From Martensiomyces pterosporus (lineage: Eukaryota > Kickxellomycota > Kickxellomycetes > Kickxellales > Kickxellaceae), in assembly GCA_025201845.1 (NCBI GenBank), contig MU604037.1, forward strand, positions 1-57,282: a stretch of 57,282 bases of DNA, written 5' to 3'. Both the position numbers and the translations under genes were made by a program. The number at the start of each line of letters is the position of its first letter. Within the stretch, counting starts at the first letter, position 1. Of the stretch, positions 10,236 through 21,214 are shown one piece after another. A model generated the notes under the pieces. It was not told the origin of the DNA and ran no database searches. It saw only the letters and a program-made list of their open reading frames with translations.

Positions 10236-12295
10236 TCACAAAAACGCCTTGAGCCTCTTGTTGATGGCCTCTACAGTGAACCCATCGAGCAAGCTCATTG
10301 CCTGTGCCTGCTCGCGACCCTTCTTTGTGTCGCACCAGAAGAAGAAAAAGCCCGAGGAGACGAAGAGCACCAGACACCACACGTACGCATAACGGAGATC
10401 GTGTGTCGCAGTGTTGATTCCAGCAGCAACAAGAGGACCGATAAACGCAGAGCCCTTGTCCGTTACCCTAAACAGCGAGAACATCTCGGCCTCCATGCCC
10501 GGCGGACACAGCTCAACGAACTGCGCTCTGGTCAAGGCGATCGCTGCTCCATTGACGATTCCAAAGACAGCAACCAGCGGATACAGCTCTGCTGGGTGGT
10601 TGAACCCCCACGCAGTGGTGCCAAACCCGATCATCACATATGTGATAAGCAGCGAGCTAATGAGGCAAACGACGAGTATCAGCTTGCGCGTCCGGATATT
10701 AAACCGCTCCTGGATGTATGAGAACCCGAATGCGCCGATCATCGACGTGATAGGCGCCATCAGAATGGCAATGGCCATAAGGTTCTCGTCCATGTTAAGC
10801 ACGGTTTGCGCAAAAAGGCTGGTGATGTTCATGCATGTGTTCATGCCATCGGCTAGGAGGAACCAGCCAACGAGGAACTTGAGTGTCTCGGGCAGCTGCC
10901 ACACGTCAGCGCACGTTTTCTTGAACGAATTGAGCGGGAACATGAGTTTGTTGGTGCCCTCAGGAAGGGGTGGCCCTGGGCGGTCCTTCAGGAACATGAA
11001 TGGGTAGATTGTAAACACCGCCCACCACAGCCCAACGATGGCACTGCCGATCATCATGGCGTACATCTGGTCAGCCACCACAGACAGAATGCCAACCCCA
11101 ATGCCCAAAACAAGAACTGCGGCAAGATTCATCCACAGGTTGCCCAGGGCCGACATCCTGCCTGTCACGAACTCCTCGACAACATGCGGCAAGTGCTTGG
11201 CGTCGCGCTCCAGCTTCTTAGGCTTGGCCAGCTTCGTTTCCGCGAGCACATCAGGCACCTGGATATCTCCATAGGCCTCAGTCAGCTTGCGATAGATGGT
11301 ACGCGGATGCGCGCGAGCAAGCAGCGGGATGTAGGCGTAGTAGAACACAAGAGAGCACCCGTATCCGATGCATGCCAGAGTGTACAGTGCCGAGGCAGCG
11401 CCGATAAGCGACGAATGGCGTATGCCCAGGAGACAGATGCACGATGCACAGCCCAAAGCAGCAAACGAGAACATCATGCGCTTGCGGTTCTTTGAGTGGT
11501 CGGCCAGGGTGCCCATGCTAATGTACATGACTGCCTGAATGAGGCTTGCAATCGTAGTGATATACAATGGGAAGCTGGCGGTGTCAATCCAGTGGCCACC
11601 CCACTGGTAGTCGCATTTGTAGTTTTTGGCGTTGTAATCACACGGCGTCTTGTGATCCAACTCAAATCCCTCCATGGCGGCCATGAGACTCAGTGCCGTC
11701 GACATGTAAAGCCCGATGATGCTTGTGTTGAATGGCTCAGACTACATTTACCAGCATGCAAGTGATAGACGGAGGGAAAACAAAAATCCAGCTCAGCCGG
11801 GCATATCGTCGCTTTGAAACTGCATGAGCATGTGCTCCGGATTACAATCTGTGCAATGGAAAATGCCACTCCTTACTCCCGCACACAAATACACGGAGGT
11901 ACCGGTTTTTGCGCCTATTTTACATTGCACATGTAGATCTTGAAAACACAAACGCGCTGCTTTTGAGCGCGTGGCTGTTCTCATGAGTGAGTGGGAGGGG
12001 AAGAATGCCAGTGCAAGCCTTTGCTGCTTGTAAATCAAGCAAGCAGGAATGGAGTGTGCAGGAGAGCATGAGAAATGGCAGGATCTTGGTGCACAAGCAA
12101 ACCATCGCTGTTACTCACCGCCACTCCGTAGATGTACCACGCCCACAGCTCCTTTTGGCCGAGAACGTCGCCTCCGGACAAGCTCTTGATAGCATCGTCA
12201 ATTGAACTGGTATCGGCCTCTTCAATTGATGCCGGAACGGCCTTTTCCGCGTTCCCCAGCTCTTGGCCACTGCGTTCGTCAGGGGCACCAGACAT
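10236..12295 (-). CDS. ATG22: Vacuolar amino-acid effluxer Atg22 (MFS-like, two exons)
   Basis: Atg22 exports amino acids from the vacuole after autophagic breakdown. Exon 1 (12119-12295) encodes an acidic N-terminus and KELWAWYIYGVA. After a 377-nt intron (donor GTGAGT at 12118, acceptor AG at 11742-11743) exon 2 (10236-11741) resumes in phase 0 with SEPFNTSIIGLYM, which matches the GWYxYxxAxEPF start of the family. The product has 560 residues, against 528 in yeast. Other family features are IDTASFPLYI, ISMGTLADHSKNRKRMM and about ten to twelve hydrophobic helices. Without splicing, neither frame encodes the complete first helix. The next gene upstream is more than 1.3 kb away. Confidence 0.93.
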
Positions 12296-13659
12296 TCTTG
12301 GCTGGCGAGCTCGAAATACTCAGTGCTATAGTGAATATATGGGTGTTGATTGAATACTACGGTGTCTCGTGCTCTCTAGAATAGAAATACAGAGGAAAGA
12401 GGTGGATATTAATATTGGTCGCGCATTAGCTACTAGCACAAAGAGCAAAAGGAGAAAGGGAGAGCGAGCGAGTGTGCTTGCCGAAAGGATACCATTTTAA
12501 ATCCTCAGCTAACGGCATGACCAGCAGCCGTCGCTCCATTGCGCTCTTTTGCATGCCCTTGTGTGCGTGGCAATGAAAAGCAAGCCGGGGTGAGTGCACT
12601 AGCAATTCCTAGATGCCGGTTGTCCCCAGCAGCAAAGCTGCACCTATAAATTTTGTGCAATGGATTCCCAAGAGAGAGGGAAAATGCCTGCTAATTTTGG
12701 GCACTGTTAATACTCGCGCAATTCGGCGCGCAGACAGTAAGAGCACAGCCAGTGACGAATAGATAATTGGGCAGCGCTGATACGCCCTCTCGGCGGATCA
12801 TCCCTCCACATACACGCATGATGGGAGGCAAGTAAATCGCTTTTGGAGGCATGCTCTGCTGAATACAGAACGAAAAACAATTGCGAGCGCTTCTTGGGGG
12901 GTTCCATACATAAAGGACAGCTAGCCAGGCATTCCACTCAGCCCTTGTTTGCGAAAATCAGCCACTAGCATGCGCTGCGTCATAACGAGAAGCATGCAAC
13001 GCAGCGAGAGCCCGTGCTGTATCTGCGCTAGCAGGAGTCGCTGTCCCTTCCTCCCTTCGCTCGCCGGGTGAACTGAGTGCCGAAATGGGCTGTTTACGAA
13101 ACCATCAGTGACCAGATCCTGGCTCGGTGATATCGAGCTGGTGAGGCCGCTCTGACTCAAACCCTGGTCTAAATGAGTCTGTTAGCAGCGATGGTAAGCG
13201 GCTCATTCGTTCGCCTTGTAGACCGCATGGAGCAAAGCAGCTGGGCAAGGCACGAGTTGCGTTTCTGAGGTGCTGCAAGCAGCAAGAGCTCGATCGATTG
13301 GCAAAGGGAAAGGTGTCGGCCATATACAGAAATCGCAGTTAGCGGCGGTACGCTTTTCCTTTCAGCGGGTAACGGCTACTGATCTACTGAAGCTAACCCG
13401 CTGGTTTATTCATCGCTACCGGTCTTGCACAGAGGTCAGGCACATCTGCGGCCGCTGTTGGTGAAGATGCTGCTCGCCTGCACAACCGCTGCTGCTGTGC
13501 GCGGTGGGCACCAGAATATGCGTGTAGCTGCGTAGTCAACACGTCCACCCACTCGCTCGTCTGGCACTGCAAACGCCGAGCTGCTGAATACGAGAGAAGT
13601 ATATTGGGAAATATGTCAAGCTCATGAGTATTGGGAACTATAATACTTCCGAAATGCGT
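12296..13659. other. Long intergenic stretch between ATG22 start and RPL19 end
   Basis: 1.36 kb with only short, unrelated open frames. It should contain the ATG22 promoter. I searched by eye for tRNA T-arms and box motifs and found none. Confidence 0.5.
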
Positions 13660-15079
13660 TTACTCCTGGTCACCAGAAACAAGGGCCTCGCGCTTGGCGG
13701 CAACGCGCTGAGCACGGCGCTCACGAGCGGCCTTGTTGCGGAGGCGGTGGGCCTCGGCCTGGTCAGCAAGGAGCTTGGCGCGAGCCTTCTCGGCCTTGGC
13801 CTTGTGGATGTACTCCATCAGGACACGCTTGTTCTTGAACACGTTACCCTTGGACTTGAGGTACAGCTCGTGGTACAGGTGGCGGTCGATCTTGCCCTGC
13901 TCGCGGTACTTGCGGAGGAGGCTGCGCAGAACACGCATGCGACGCATCCAGAGGACAGCAGTGGGCATGCGGGCCTCGGCAGTACCCTTGCGCTTACCAT
14001 GGCCGGTGTGGCGACCAAGACGCTTGGCAGCGGCGTGCTCGCGGGTGCGGAAACGCGAGTGGGAAGCCTGGGGCTTCTTGAAGATCAGACCACTCTTGAC
14101 GAGCTTACGGATGTTCTGACCTACAAAGCGAAAAATGCATTGGCACGCCGGGTGCAAAGACGCAGATTTTGTAATCAGCACACATGTGCTCTGGCAGTTG
14201 ACGCTTTGGAGAGATCAGGGCAACTGTAGCCGAGCCCGTGCTGCAATTTTGCTGGCCTGCGCGGTGCGGCGTGCCTGCTGCTGCTGCTGCTGGTGGTGGG
14301 TGCAAGCACAGCTGCCGCCATCGCTCAAGCTGCGCACAGCCGCAGGTCCAAAACACATATCGAGCATGCGATACTTACGAGAGTTGGCGGTGGCAATCTC
14401 GGTAACCTCGTTGGGGTCGAGCCAGACCTTACGCTGACCGCACTTAAGGACGGAGGCCGCGAGGCGCTTCTGAGTGGAAAGGTTAGCCCTAGAAAGTTTG
14501 GAAAAACACAGCGAGCGCACATCGGATTAGAAGGTGTGTTTAGGGTACAGCAGCCAGGGCATACGAGGGGCTCCAAGACCACCTCCAAGCTGCCGCCTGT
14601 GCAGGTCAGCGGTTTTGCGCAAACAAAAAAAACTGTCGAGCAGATATGGACGAGGGCCAACGCCCTTTCCAGTAGTTGCAACAGCAACGAGCAGCAGCAG
14701 CAGCGAAAAGCGGTACAATAGAATACACGCCCGGAACCGCCTTCAGCAAGCTGTCTGTCTTGCACTTGCAAATAGGATTTGGCACGCTGCTAAGCCAAAT
14801 CACAGGCACTAGCAGCCAGCGAGATTCTCTCCAGCGCTTGTAGATTTGCCACCTGCCGAACGAAATAAAACAGACGTCGGCAGAAAGCACAGCAAACTAC
14901 CGTGTACGCTGTGCCGTCCAATTAAGCTTGCTGGACCAGCATTTCTCCGTTGTTCGTTCGCGCTTCGAGCGCAGGCTGCTGTTTTCGCTGTCTCTCCCTT
15001 GACTGCCATTCCTCCAATTTGGAAATAGCGAAATGGCGGCGAGAGGGGGCTAGGCCCAGGCAATTTAGCTTCCTTACAT
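13660..15079 (-). CDS. RPL19: 60S ribosomal protein eL19 (three exons, start codon split by intron 1)
   Basis: A component of the large cytosolic ribosomal subunit. Exon 3 (13660-14120) encodes [17 protein letters not shown] to the end, including the conserved [15 protein letters not shown]. Exon 2 (14379-14488) encodes [17 protein letters not shown] through TEIATANS. Exon 2 begins with G then GCT AAC, so it needs an upstream exon ending in AT. The only fitting site I found is AT|GTAAGG at 15078-15079, so intron 1 (14489-15077, 589 nt) divides the start codon. Intron 2 is 14121-14378. The sum is 573 nt, 190 residues, against 189 in yeast. From memory, the yeast RPL19 genes have the same two-base first coding exon, which supports the model. 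I saw no snoRNA boxes in the introns. Confidence 0.92.
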
Positions 15080-15701
15080 TTTAACTACGTGCCCGTGCTT
15101 TTTTGGTTAAAGTGGGAGAAAGAGAAGGTAACTCCTGAAATTCAAGCCCTGCTCTCAGCATATACCCGGCTCTCCACTGGACTCAGAATTTTTCCCCTCT
15201 GGCTGTGGAGGCGGTTTTTCGCTCTTTTCTCGCTGCCTCAGCAGCCCCCCTTGTAATGCCCATTGGTAAAAAAATTTACCTCGGCCCCCACTGCACATTT
15301 TTGCAGCTGATTTGCCAGATCATCTGAACCGAGCCGCAGCGATTAGGAGAGCCGATGAGACGGGGACCCATGCCATGCTGCGAACCCTACAGTGACAGCC
15401 ACGTGCAGAAGACCCCATTAGAGCCACGTGTCCATTTCAGCTGCAGCAAATCACAGACGCGCTGCTGCTCTGCTCAGGAACTCAGCAGGCAGATTGCCGG
15501 TGCATCAGCAATTGGTGCTGATATGCAATGTGATATTCAGTTTGCGGCACCGTCTGGTCATGCGATGCATGTATTTGCAACATGATCGCGGTGATGGTCA
15601 TGGTGTTGGTAATGGTGGGCATGTTGTAAAAGTATAGAGAAAGCAGGCAAACACTAAGCTGACTAAACTATCAATAAGGAAGCGACAGGCGTGCATGTCT
15701 A
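15080..15701. other. Intergenic, RPL19 promoter and 3' flank of carbonic anhydrase
   Basis: No gene seen. An imperfect hairpin GGTAAA-AAAA-TTTACC lies at 15265-15280, about 190 bp upstream of the RPL19 start codon; its role is unknown. Confidence 0.45.
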
Positions 15702-16385
15702 GTGCTCGGGCTGCTCCAGCCTGTAGAGCTTCTTGACCTGGTCAATGCCTACAACCGAGACATCCAAGTCCTTGAGAAGGCCAGTGTTGAGCTGGAGCAT
15801 CCAGCCGTGGATGTAGAGCTCCTGGCCCGCCTTCCATGCCTCGTGGACAACAGGAAGCTTGGCAACGCTGCGAACGCCGTGAATAACGTTGAGCTCACCC
15901 AGTCTGTCGGCGCGCTTGTCCTTGGGCAGGGAGTTGATCTCCTCCTCGTTCGCGATGTAAAGATCCTTAATGGGGCGAAGCCAGTGGTCCAGGATACCAA
16001 CAGACTCGTTCGACATGGCTGCCTTGATACCGCCACAGCCAGTGTGGCCAGCAACAACGACATGCTGGACCTTGAGGTGCTTGACAGCATACTCAATGAC
16101 GCTCAGAGCATTGAGGTCCTCGCTCGGAATGCGGTTGGCGATGTTGCGGTGGATGAAGATGTCGCCTGGGTTTGTCTGCGTCAGAACATCGACGGCCATG
16201 CGCGAGTCGGAGCAGCCAATCCACAGGATCTTGGGCGACTGGCCCTTGGCAAGGTTGGTGAAGTAGTCGGGGTTCTTCCTTTGCATGTCGGCGGCCCAGC
16301 TCTTGTTGTTCTGGATGACCTGGCAAATGGTCGAGTTTCCGGGCTGGACCTCGCTGGCCATGATTCTTCTATCCTCCGCAACCAT
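15702..16385 (-). CDS. Beta-class carbonic anhydrase
   Basis: Interconverts CO2 and bicarbonate, supplying bicarbonate to carboxylases; the yeast counterpart is Nce103. The 228-residue protein has the zinc ligands and dyad of the beta class: CSDSR at 58-62 (Cys58, Asp60, Arg62) and HTGCGG at 114-119 (His114, Cys117). It also has FIHRNIANRI and an HGWMLQLNTG C-terminal segment. A second Met at residue 9 (MASEVQPGN) is an alternative start. No clear mitochondrial presequence is visible, so it is probably cytosolic. A TATA-like ATAAATA lies at 16504-16510 upstream. The equally long open frame on the other strand is a codon-bias shadow. Confidence 0.96.
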
Positions 16386-17039
16386 TGAGTCAGAACGTGG
16401 CTTGTTTGTTAGTGGTAAGGCAGGGTGAAGCGTTAAGCACGCGGGGGTGTGAGCGAAGGAAGGAGTTAATGCAGCCCGAACAAAGGGGAATGGCTGGCGC
16501 TAGTATTTATGTTGAGCTGGCTGCAGCGTAAGAGGGCTTTCTAGTGCCAAACAGGAAAGCAGCAGCAGTGACTATTTATTCTTCTACTATGCACGACGTG
16601 TGCACAGATGGCATGACAATGTGATGCGAGCACGCTGTGCGGTGAATGGCTGACAGGAGAACAAAAAAAAAAGGGAAGCTGAGAGATGCGCGCTCTTGGG
16701 AGCGGCAGTGCGGGAACAATGAGTGTGGAGGAGGTTCGGTAGGAGGCGGATGAGCATAGAGGGAAGAGGGAGGCTCCCGAGGTAAGGAGACTGATGCCTT
16801 TGGCTAGAGAGCTGGCCCCGCTTGCTACTGCCATTTGGAAGCTGAATGCTTGCGATTCATAATAGCCCGCCTTTCTATATTGAGCAGGCTGAGCGTTTAT
16901 GCCGCCACTGGATTACCGCTCTAGGCTATAGCAATTTGCACGCTTCTACACTTTGTCTACGGCAGCCGCTGCCACGGTCTCCAAAGACAATGCGAGGATA
17001 TCCATGAATTTGATCACGTCCAAAGCATACGAGTGCCGC
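16386..17039. other. Intergenic upstream of carbonic anhydrase
   Basis: Probably the carbonic anhydrase promoter. It could also contain a downstream exon of the small secreted-peptide gene at 17040-17150, if that gene is spliced. No exon can be assigned with confidence. Confidence 0.4.
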
Positions 17040-17150
17040 TTACTTTTCATGGTGGTTGTGGCCATGTTCGCCGTCGGGGCAGGCAGCCGAGGTGCCGGCC
17101 ATGGCCGAGAAGATGGCAGCACCGAATGCAATAGCGCTGGAGAGCTTCAT
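17040..17150 (-). CDS. Possible small secreted His-rich peptide (36 codons, possibly first exon)
   Basis: The frame starts MKLSSAIAFGAAIFSAMAG, a textbook signal peptide with predicted cleavage after TSA. A short mature part, ACPDGEHGHNHHEK, carries four His, one Cys and acidic residues. The stop codon TAA lies inside the sequence AAGTAAGC, which is also a good splice donor (GT at 17042-17043), so the real protein may continue after an intron. Several AG acceptors follow, the nearest plausible one giving an 87-nt intron, but none gives a recognisable continuation. A TATATTTAAG-like element lies about 110 bp upstream (near 17262-17275). The His-rich mature part could bind metal; that is inference. 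Confidence 0.45.
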   Translation of the reverse strand: MKLSSAIAFGAAIFSAMAGTSAACPDGEHGHNHHEK

Positions 17151-18047
17151 TCTGTCGGGTTATATCGGGTTGTGTGGTATGCGAGGGCAGGGCAGGGGTT
17201 ACAGGCGAATCTGAGGTGCTGGTATCTTGCCAACAAATGGCGTTGCGCAGAAGGCAGCCTTTTATCTTAAATATAAGCTGTTGACGTGGCCCGAAATACC
17301 AGCAGAGAGTGCCTCCGCGCCAGCAAAAAAGGAAGCCCAGTTCCCACCACGAGTGCAGGCTGCCTTGCGGCCGCAGATCACCTTCTGTCTAGCTTGTTGT
17401 GGTGCTCTCTTGCCACGGGTATTTTGTTGCATCGCCAAGCACACTGAGAAAACAGGCAGTGGCAGAGACATCTATTTTTAAGTGCCGCCGGGAAGCAAAT
17501 TAAATGCAGAAAGAACGGCAATAGAAAAGGGAGGCACTTGGATGCCAGCAGGGCTGCCTTTTGGTAGATTTTTATTATTACAGAGATGGCTTGTGGAGCG
17601 AGTGCATGCACGTGTGGGAGGGGAGACTTGTCACAAAGAGCAGATGCAGTCCTTTGCAACACGCGTAGATTTTCTAGAAAAACACAGTTTGAGATATCCA
17701 GACACGGCCAGTGCCATGCGTACAAACGGCCCATCTCTTGTTTACAAACATGCCATGAGCTGTGCATTTTGCACTGCATACATGGTTTCTGCTTGATTTT
17801 GCGATCCGCGAAATCATGCAGTAATCGCGGGCATATATATTTCATGTATGTAATTTCTGGCAGCGGCATCAATGTCTCGCTGCAACGTGGGTGTAGTGTT
17901 GTTACAGAAAGAGCGCTGAGTTGTACCGAAAAGAGGGTAAAGTGCAATATGAGAAGAGGGGTCTTTAAGCTTTCGAACAAGGCTTTGTGGCACTCAGAAA
18001 AGTGCCCGGTTGGTCCAGAGATATCAGCCCGTGTCTAGTCTACTTGT
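17151..18047. other. Intergenic
   Basis: Some 900 bp with open frames on both strands that lack any recognisable protein feature. I call no gene. Confidence 0.45.
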
Positions 18048-18326
18048 CTACTTGTTCTTTGTCAGGCGGTACGTGAAGCTCTTCCGTGTATGCGAAAACT
18101 CGCCGAGCTTGCGGCCCACCATCTCCTCTGTGATCTGCACGGGCAGGTACTCCTTTCCGTTGTGCACAAGGAATTTGGCTCCAATCATGCTGGGCATGAT
18201 TGTGCACGCCCTTGCCATTGTTTTTATCGGGGTTCCGCTGCGAATGCTCTCCTGGAGGTTAGGGAAGTGAACAAAGAACGGTCCCTTCCATACCGACCGT
18301 GCAAGCGCGACCATAGACCCGTGCAT
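18048..18326 (-). CDS. RSM19: Mitochondrial ribosomal protein uS19m
   Basis: A component of the small mitochondrial ribosomal subunit. It contains ARSVWKGPFFV, the nucleic-acid binding segment GTPIKTMARACTIMP, VHNGKEYLPVQITEEMVG, and KLGEFSHTRKSFTY ending in TKNK, identical to the yeast ending as I remember it. The ATG at 18326 gives 92 residues, close to 91 in yeast; a second ATG at 18314 would give 88. The frame is open further upstream to 18401, but that part is not conserved. It shares its 337-bp upstream region with RPS18, which runs the other way. Confidence 0.93.
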   Translation of the reverse strand: MHGSMVALARSVWKGPFFVHFPNLQESIRSGTPIKTMARACTIMPSMIGAKFLVHNGKEYLPVQITEEMVGRKLGEFSHTRKSFTYRLTKNK

Positions 18327-18663
18327 TTTCTGCTGCGTGCTAATTGCAAAGTGAGCTCTGTCGAATCGAAAAGGCGAACACAGGGAAAACAAAGAGCACA
18401 AAATTGCGCTTTTCTGCTCCAGCCCACTATCAAAAGGCAGTGCTGGCTGATCGGAGGCGCTAGGAATTGCCTGTCTTTTGATCGATCAGCGGATCTACTC
18501 CAGCCTATGCTCTGTAGGCTTGATCACGGCGCTTGAATATTTTTTCGCTTTTGCACAGCGCAGCCTGCACAATATGCTCGCCCACCCAAAAGCGATTTTG
18601 GCACGCAGTGCTCAGAGGGAACTTCCTTTTTACCCAGCCTGGAGTAGTCAGAAAAACTAAAAA
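18327..18663. promoter_or_regulatory. Shared divergent promoter of RSM19 and RPS18
   Basis: Only 337 bp separate the start codons of the mitochondrial uS19m and cytosolic uS13 genes, so they probably share control elements. No specific factor site is named. Confidence 0.55.
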
Positions 18664-19969
18664 ATGGTAAGCATTGAGGAAAATAGTGCGGATGCGTCGA
18701 TGGAGAGACGAGCGGATCCGATGGATGCGAGGGTGGTTCGCGATGGATGTAGACCATACGAACAGCGCTGGACAAAGGAATACGCTGAGTGAAAATTTTG
18801 TCGCAAGGACGAAATTCGGAGCATTGGCGAATTTTCGAAATTTGCAGTTCTATTCGGGACATGCATTCTGAGGCAGAGGCGGCACATTGGGGGCCTCGCA
18901 GGACACAGAGCCCGCCTGTTCGCAGTTTTCTGGTGGCTTTCTTTGCGCAGACGCTGTGTGCGCAGCGAGATTGGCGCGCATTGGTGTCGCCCATCGCAAA
19001 ATGAAGCACCAGGCAGCAGGGCGAGAGAAATACAGCCGCAATCTCTACTCCAAAGCACCCTCGCCTCGGCCCGCCCCAGCCTCTCTATCTTTATGGCGCT
19101 TATATCCGACTCTCGCCAGCCGTAAGCGGAACACGCTGCGGTAGTTCTCTGTTGCGAGCAAAAGCCGTGCGGAGATTCAGGGACCTGTCAGCTAAACCCG
19201 CCTGCCCTTTTATTTTCCAACGTTCGCTATTCATATGTGTAGTCTCTCGTTGCTAGCCAGCCGAACCAGTTCCAACACATCCTGCGTCTGTTGAACACCA
19301 ACGTCGACGGTAAGGAGAACGTCATGTTCGCTCTTACTGCGATCAAGGGTGTGGGTCGCCGCTACTCCAACATCGTCTGCAAGAAGGCTGATGTTGATCT
19401 CACCAAGCGTGCCGGTGAGCTCTCGGCCGATGAGCTTGAGCGCATCGTCGATATCATCCAGAACCCTCTCCAGTACAAGATCCCCCAGTGGTTCCTTAAC
19501 AGGCAGAAGGACCACACCACCGGCAAGTACTCGCAGCTTGTCGCCAACGGTGTCGACAACTCGCTCCGTGAGGACCTTGAGCGCTTGAAGAAGATCCGCT
19601 CGCACCGTGGTATCCGCCACTGGTGGGGTCTCCGTGTCCGCGGTCAGCACACCAAGACCACTGGCCGCCGCGGTCGCACCGTTGGTGTCTCCAAGAAGAA
19701 GGGTGGTACGTATTGCTGTGGCATGCATGCATGCTCCTGTGCGCTTATTACTATGATGATTGTATATTATACACTTACCTACATTATCCGAGGTTTGTCC
19801 TTTGCCCATGTAAAGGATGAACTGTGCGGATTACCCAACGAACCTGATCCACAAACTCGAGCCAAACAACCGGAGGCAAGATGCCGTCCGCTTGGGAGCA
19901 TATCTGCAACATGCGACAAGGCACTAAACACCGCCTCCTTTGCCCACCTGCTTTTGTTCTGTAGTCTAA
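18664..19969 (+). CDS. RPS18: 40S ribosomal protein uS13 (three exons; first coding exon is ATG only)
   Basis: A component of the small cytosolic subunit. Exon 1 is the ATG at 18664-18666, followed by GTAAGC. Intron 1 (18667-19242, 576 nt) has a CTAAAC branch-like site at 19192-19197. Exon 2 (19243-19705) starts [17 protein letters not shown] and runs through [32 protein letters not shown] and [17 protein letters not shown] to SKKKG. Eukaryotic uS13 begins MSL(V), which fixes the join. Yeast and human proteins end just after SKK. A GTACGT donor at 19706 and acceptor AG at 19963-19964, preceded by CTAAAC at 19924-19929, add five coding bases including TAA and give 156 residues. That last exon is the weakest part of the model; unspliced, the frame reads 80 further unrelated codons. 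Confidence 0.88.
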
Positions 19970-20386
19970 TCGACACGCACTCGACCAGTCGGTTGCCCTT
20001 TCCGCTCTCAATCTACGGCCTATTCGTTGGACAGGACGGGAAGCAATATGTATTGCCGTTTACTTCTGTTGGCATCATATCCTTTTTATTATGTTTCTTC
20101 AGATACCAAAATAAATGGCAGGACATATCTCACTCCAGACAAGCATGGCTGCCGTGCATTGTGTGTACTTTGTGTGCTGCAGGGCTTGAGGAAGACGCTG
20201 CTGGCTAATCGCTGTCCCTGTCATTTCTGATGCACCCATACCTCGATGCTGGTGGCCAGCACTCTGGTTGGGCTGATAGCCGAGGCGTGCTTTGGGAGAG
20301 AGGGGCAGCCACCCCCATATATCTGAACAGCAGCAGCAGTATACCGCCACATCTCCCCACATTTACACCGTCGACAAAAAAAAGCC
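19970..20386. other. Intergenic, RPS18 3' flank and methyltransferase promoter
   Basis: No gene seen. The frame open from RPS18 through 20208 is intron/3' UTR read-through. Confidence 0.5.
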
Positions 20387-21214
20387 ATGCCGTCGTTCTT
20401 TGATCAGATCAAACAAGAAGTCGAGGGGTACATAAGGGTGGAGGACGCATCGGAGGAGGTGTGCGAGCTGTACAGCGTGTACTACAGCATCAGCGGAGCC
20501 AACAGACTGGATTTTGTGGATGCGACGGCGACGGAGCTAGAGATTGATATCCAAAGCGGGAAGCGGAGCCTGACGCTGAACATCGCACAGAACCCAAATA
20601 TCAACGGCGAGCTAGGCCAGACGGGCGCCGTGCTGTGGAATAGCAGCGTAGTCATGAGCAGGTTTCTGGCCGAGCGGTCAGCGACCAGCTGGGATGTGGC
20701 CAACCTCAGCGCCATCGAGCTGGGATCAGGGTGCGGGCTGGTTGGCTTGGTGCTGCACAGACTCGGGGCCAAGCGAGTGGTGCTCACAGACCAAGCGCGG
20801 ATGCTCAAGCTGCTCGCCAAGAACGTTGATTCAAACATGCTAAATAGCGCCAGCAACAAGCAAAAGCGGAAAACCGGCGGCGTGCATGCATCGGAGCTTG
20901 TTGTTGCTGAGTATGAGTGGGGCTATCCGCCAAGGGATCCGCGTGTGTTGGAGAAGAGCGCGGATGTGGTTGTGGTCAGCGACTGTGTGTATCATGAGAG
21001 CGTCGCCCCGTTGCTGGCTAAAACTCTGGTGGACATCTGCCGGAGCAGAGGCGATGGCACCCCTGTGGTGGCGATTATCGGGCAGGAGCTGAGGTCCGAT
21101 TTAGTCCACCAGGCGTTTGTTGACCAGCTGCTGAAGGACTTTGTTGTGTATCGGGTGCCTGTGAATGAGGCTGTTGACGCATTCTATGCACTATACGCTG
21201 TCTGGCTCAAGTGA
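20387..21214 (+). CDS. METTL21/EFM6-type protein-lysine methyltransferase
   Basis: The 275-residue protein has a class I SAM-dependent methyltransferase fold of the METTL21 family (yeast Efm6, human VCP-KMT), which methylates lysines in elongation factors or chaperones. Visible features are GAVLWNSSVVMSRFL before the SAM site, motif I AIELGSGCGLVGL, VVLTDQARML ending the second strand with its acidic residue, and VVVVSDCVYHESVAPLL as the post-IV region. In many relatives the last of these reads D-x-x-Y. The substrate cannot be told from sequence. It is a single exon; the ATG at 20387 is preceded by an A-rich leader. Confidence 0.82.
   Translation: MPSFFDQIKQEVEGYIRVEDASEEVCELYSVYYSISGANRLDFVDATATELEIDIQSGKRSLTLNIAQNPNINGELGQTGAVLWNSSVVMSRFLAERSATSWDVANLSAIELGSGCGLVGLVLHRLGAKRVVLTDQARMLKLLAKNVDSNMLNSASNKQKRKTGGVHASELVVAEYEWGYPPRDPRVLEKSADVVVVSDCVYHESVAPLLAKTLVDICRSRGDGTPVVAIIGQELRSDLVHQAFVDQLLKDFVVYRVPVNEAVDAFYALYAVWLK

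Noticed and set aside
14121..15077. snoRNA hosted in RPL19 introns
   Set aside because: I looked for box C (RTGATGA) and box D (CTGA) pairs on the transcribed strand and saw no matching set.
15702..16388. Antisense open frame of 228 codons over carbonic anhydrase
   Set aside because: Mirror of a highly biased coding strand; the sense strand has the zinc-binding motifs.
19291..20208. 305-codon read-through form of RPS18
   Set aside because: uS13 ends near SKKK in other eukaryotes; the extension is intron-like and a GTACGT donor sits at the expected end.
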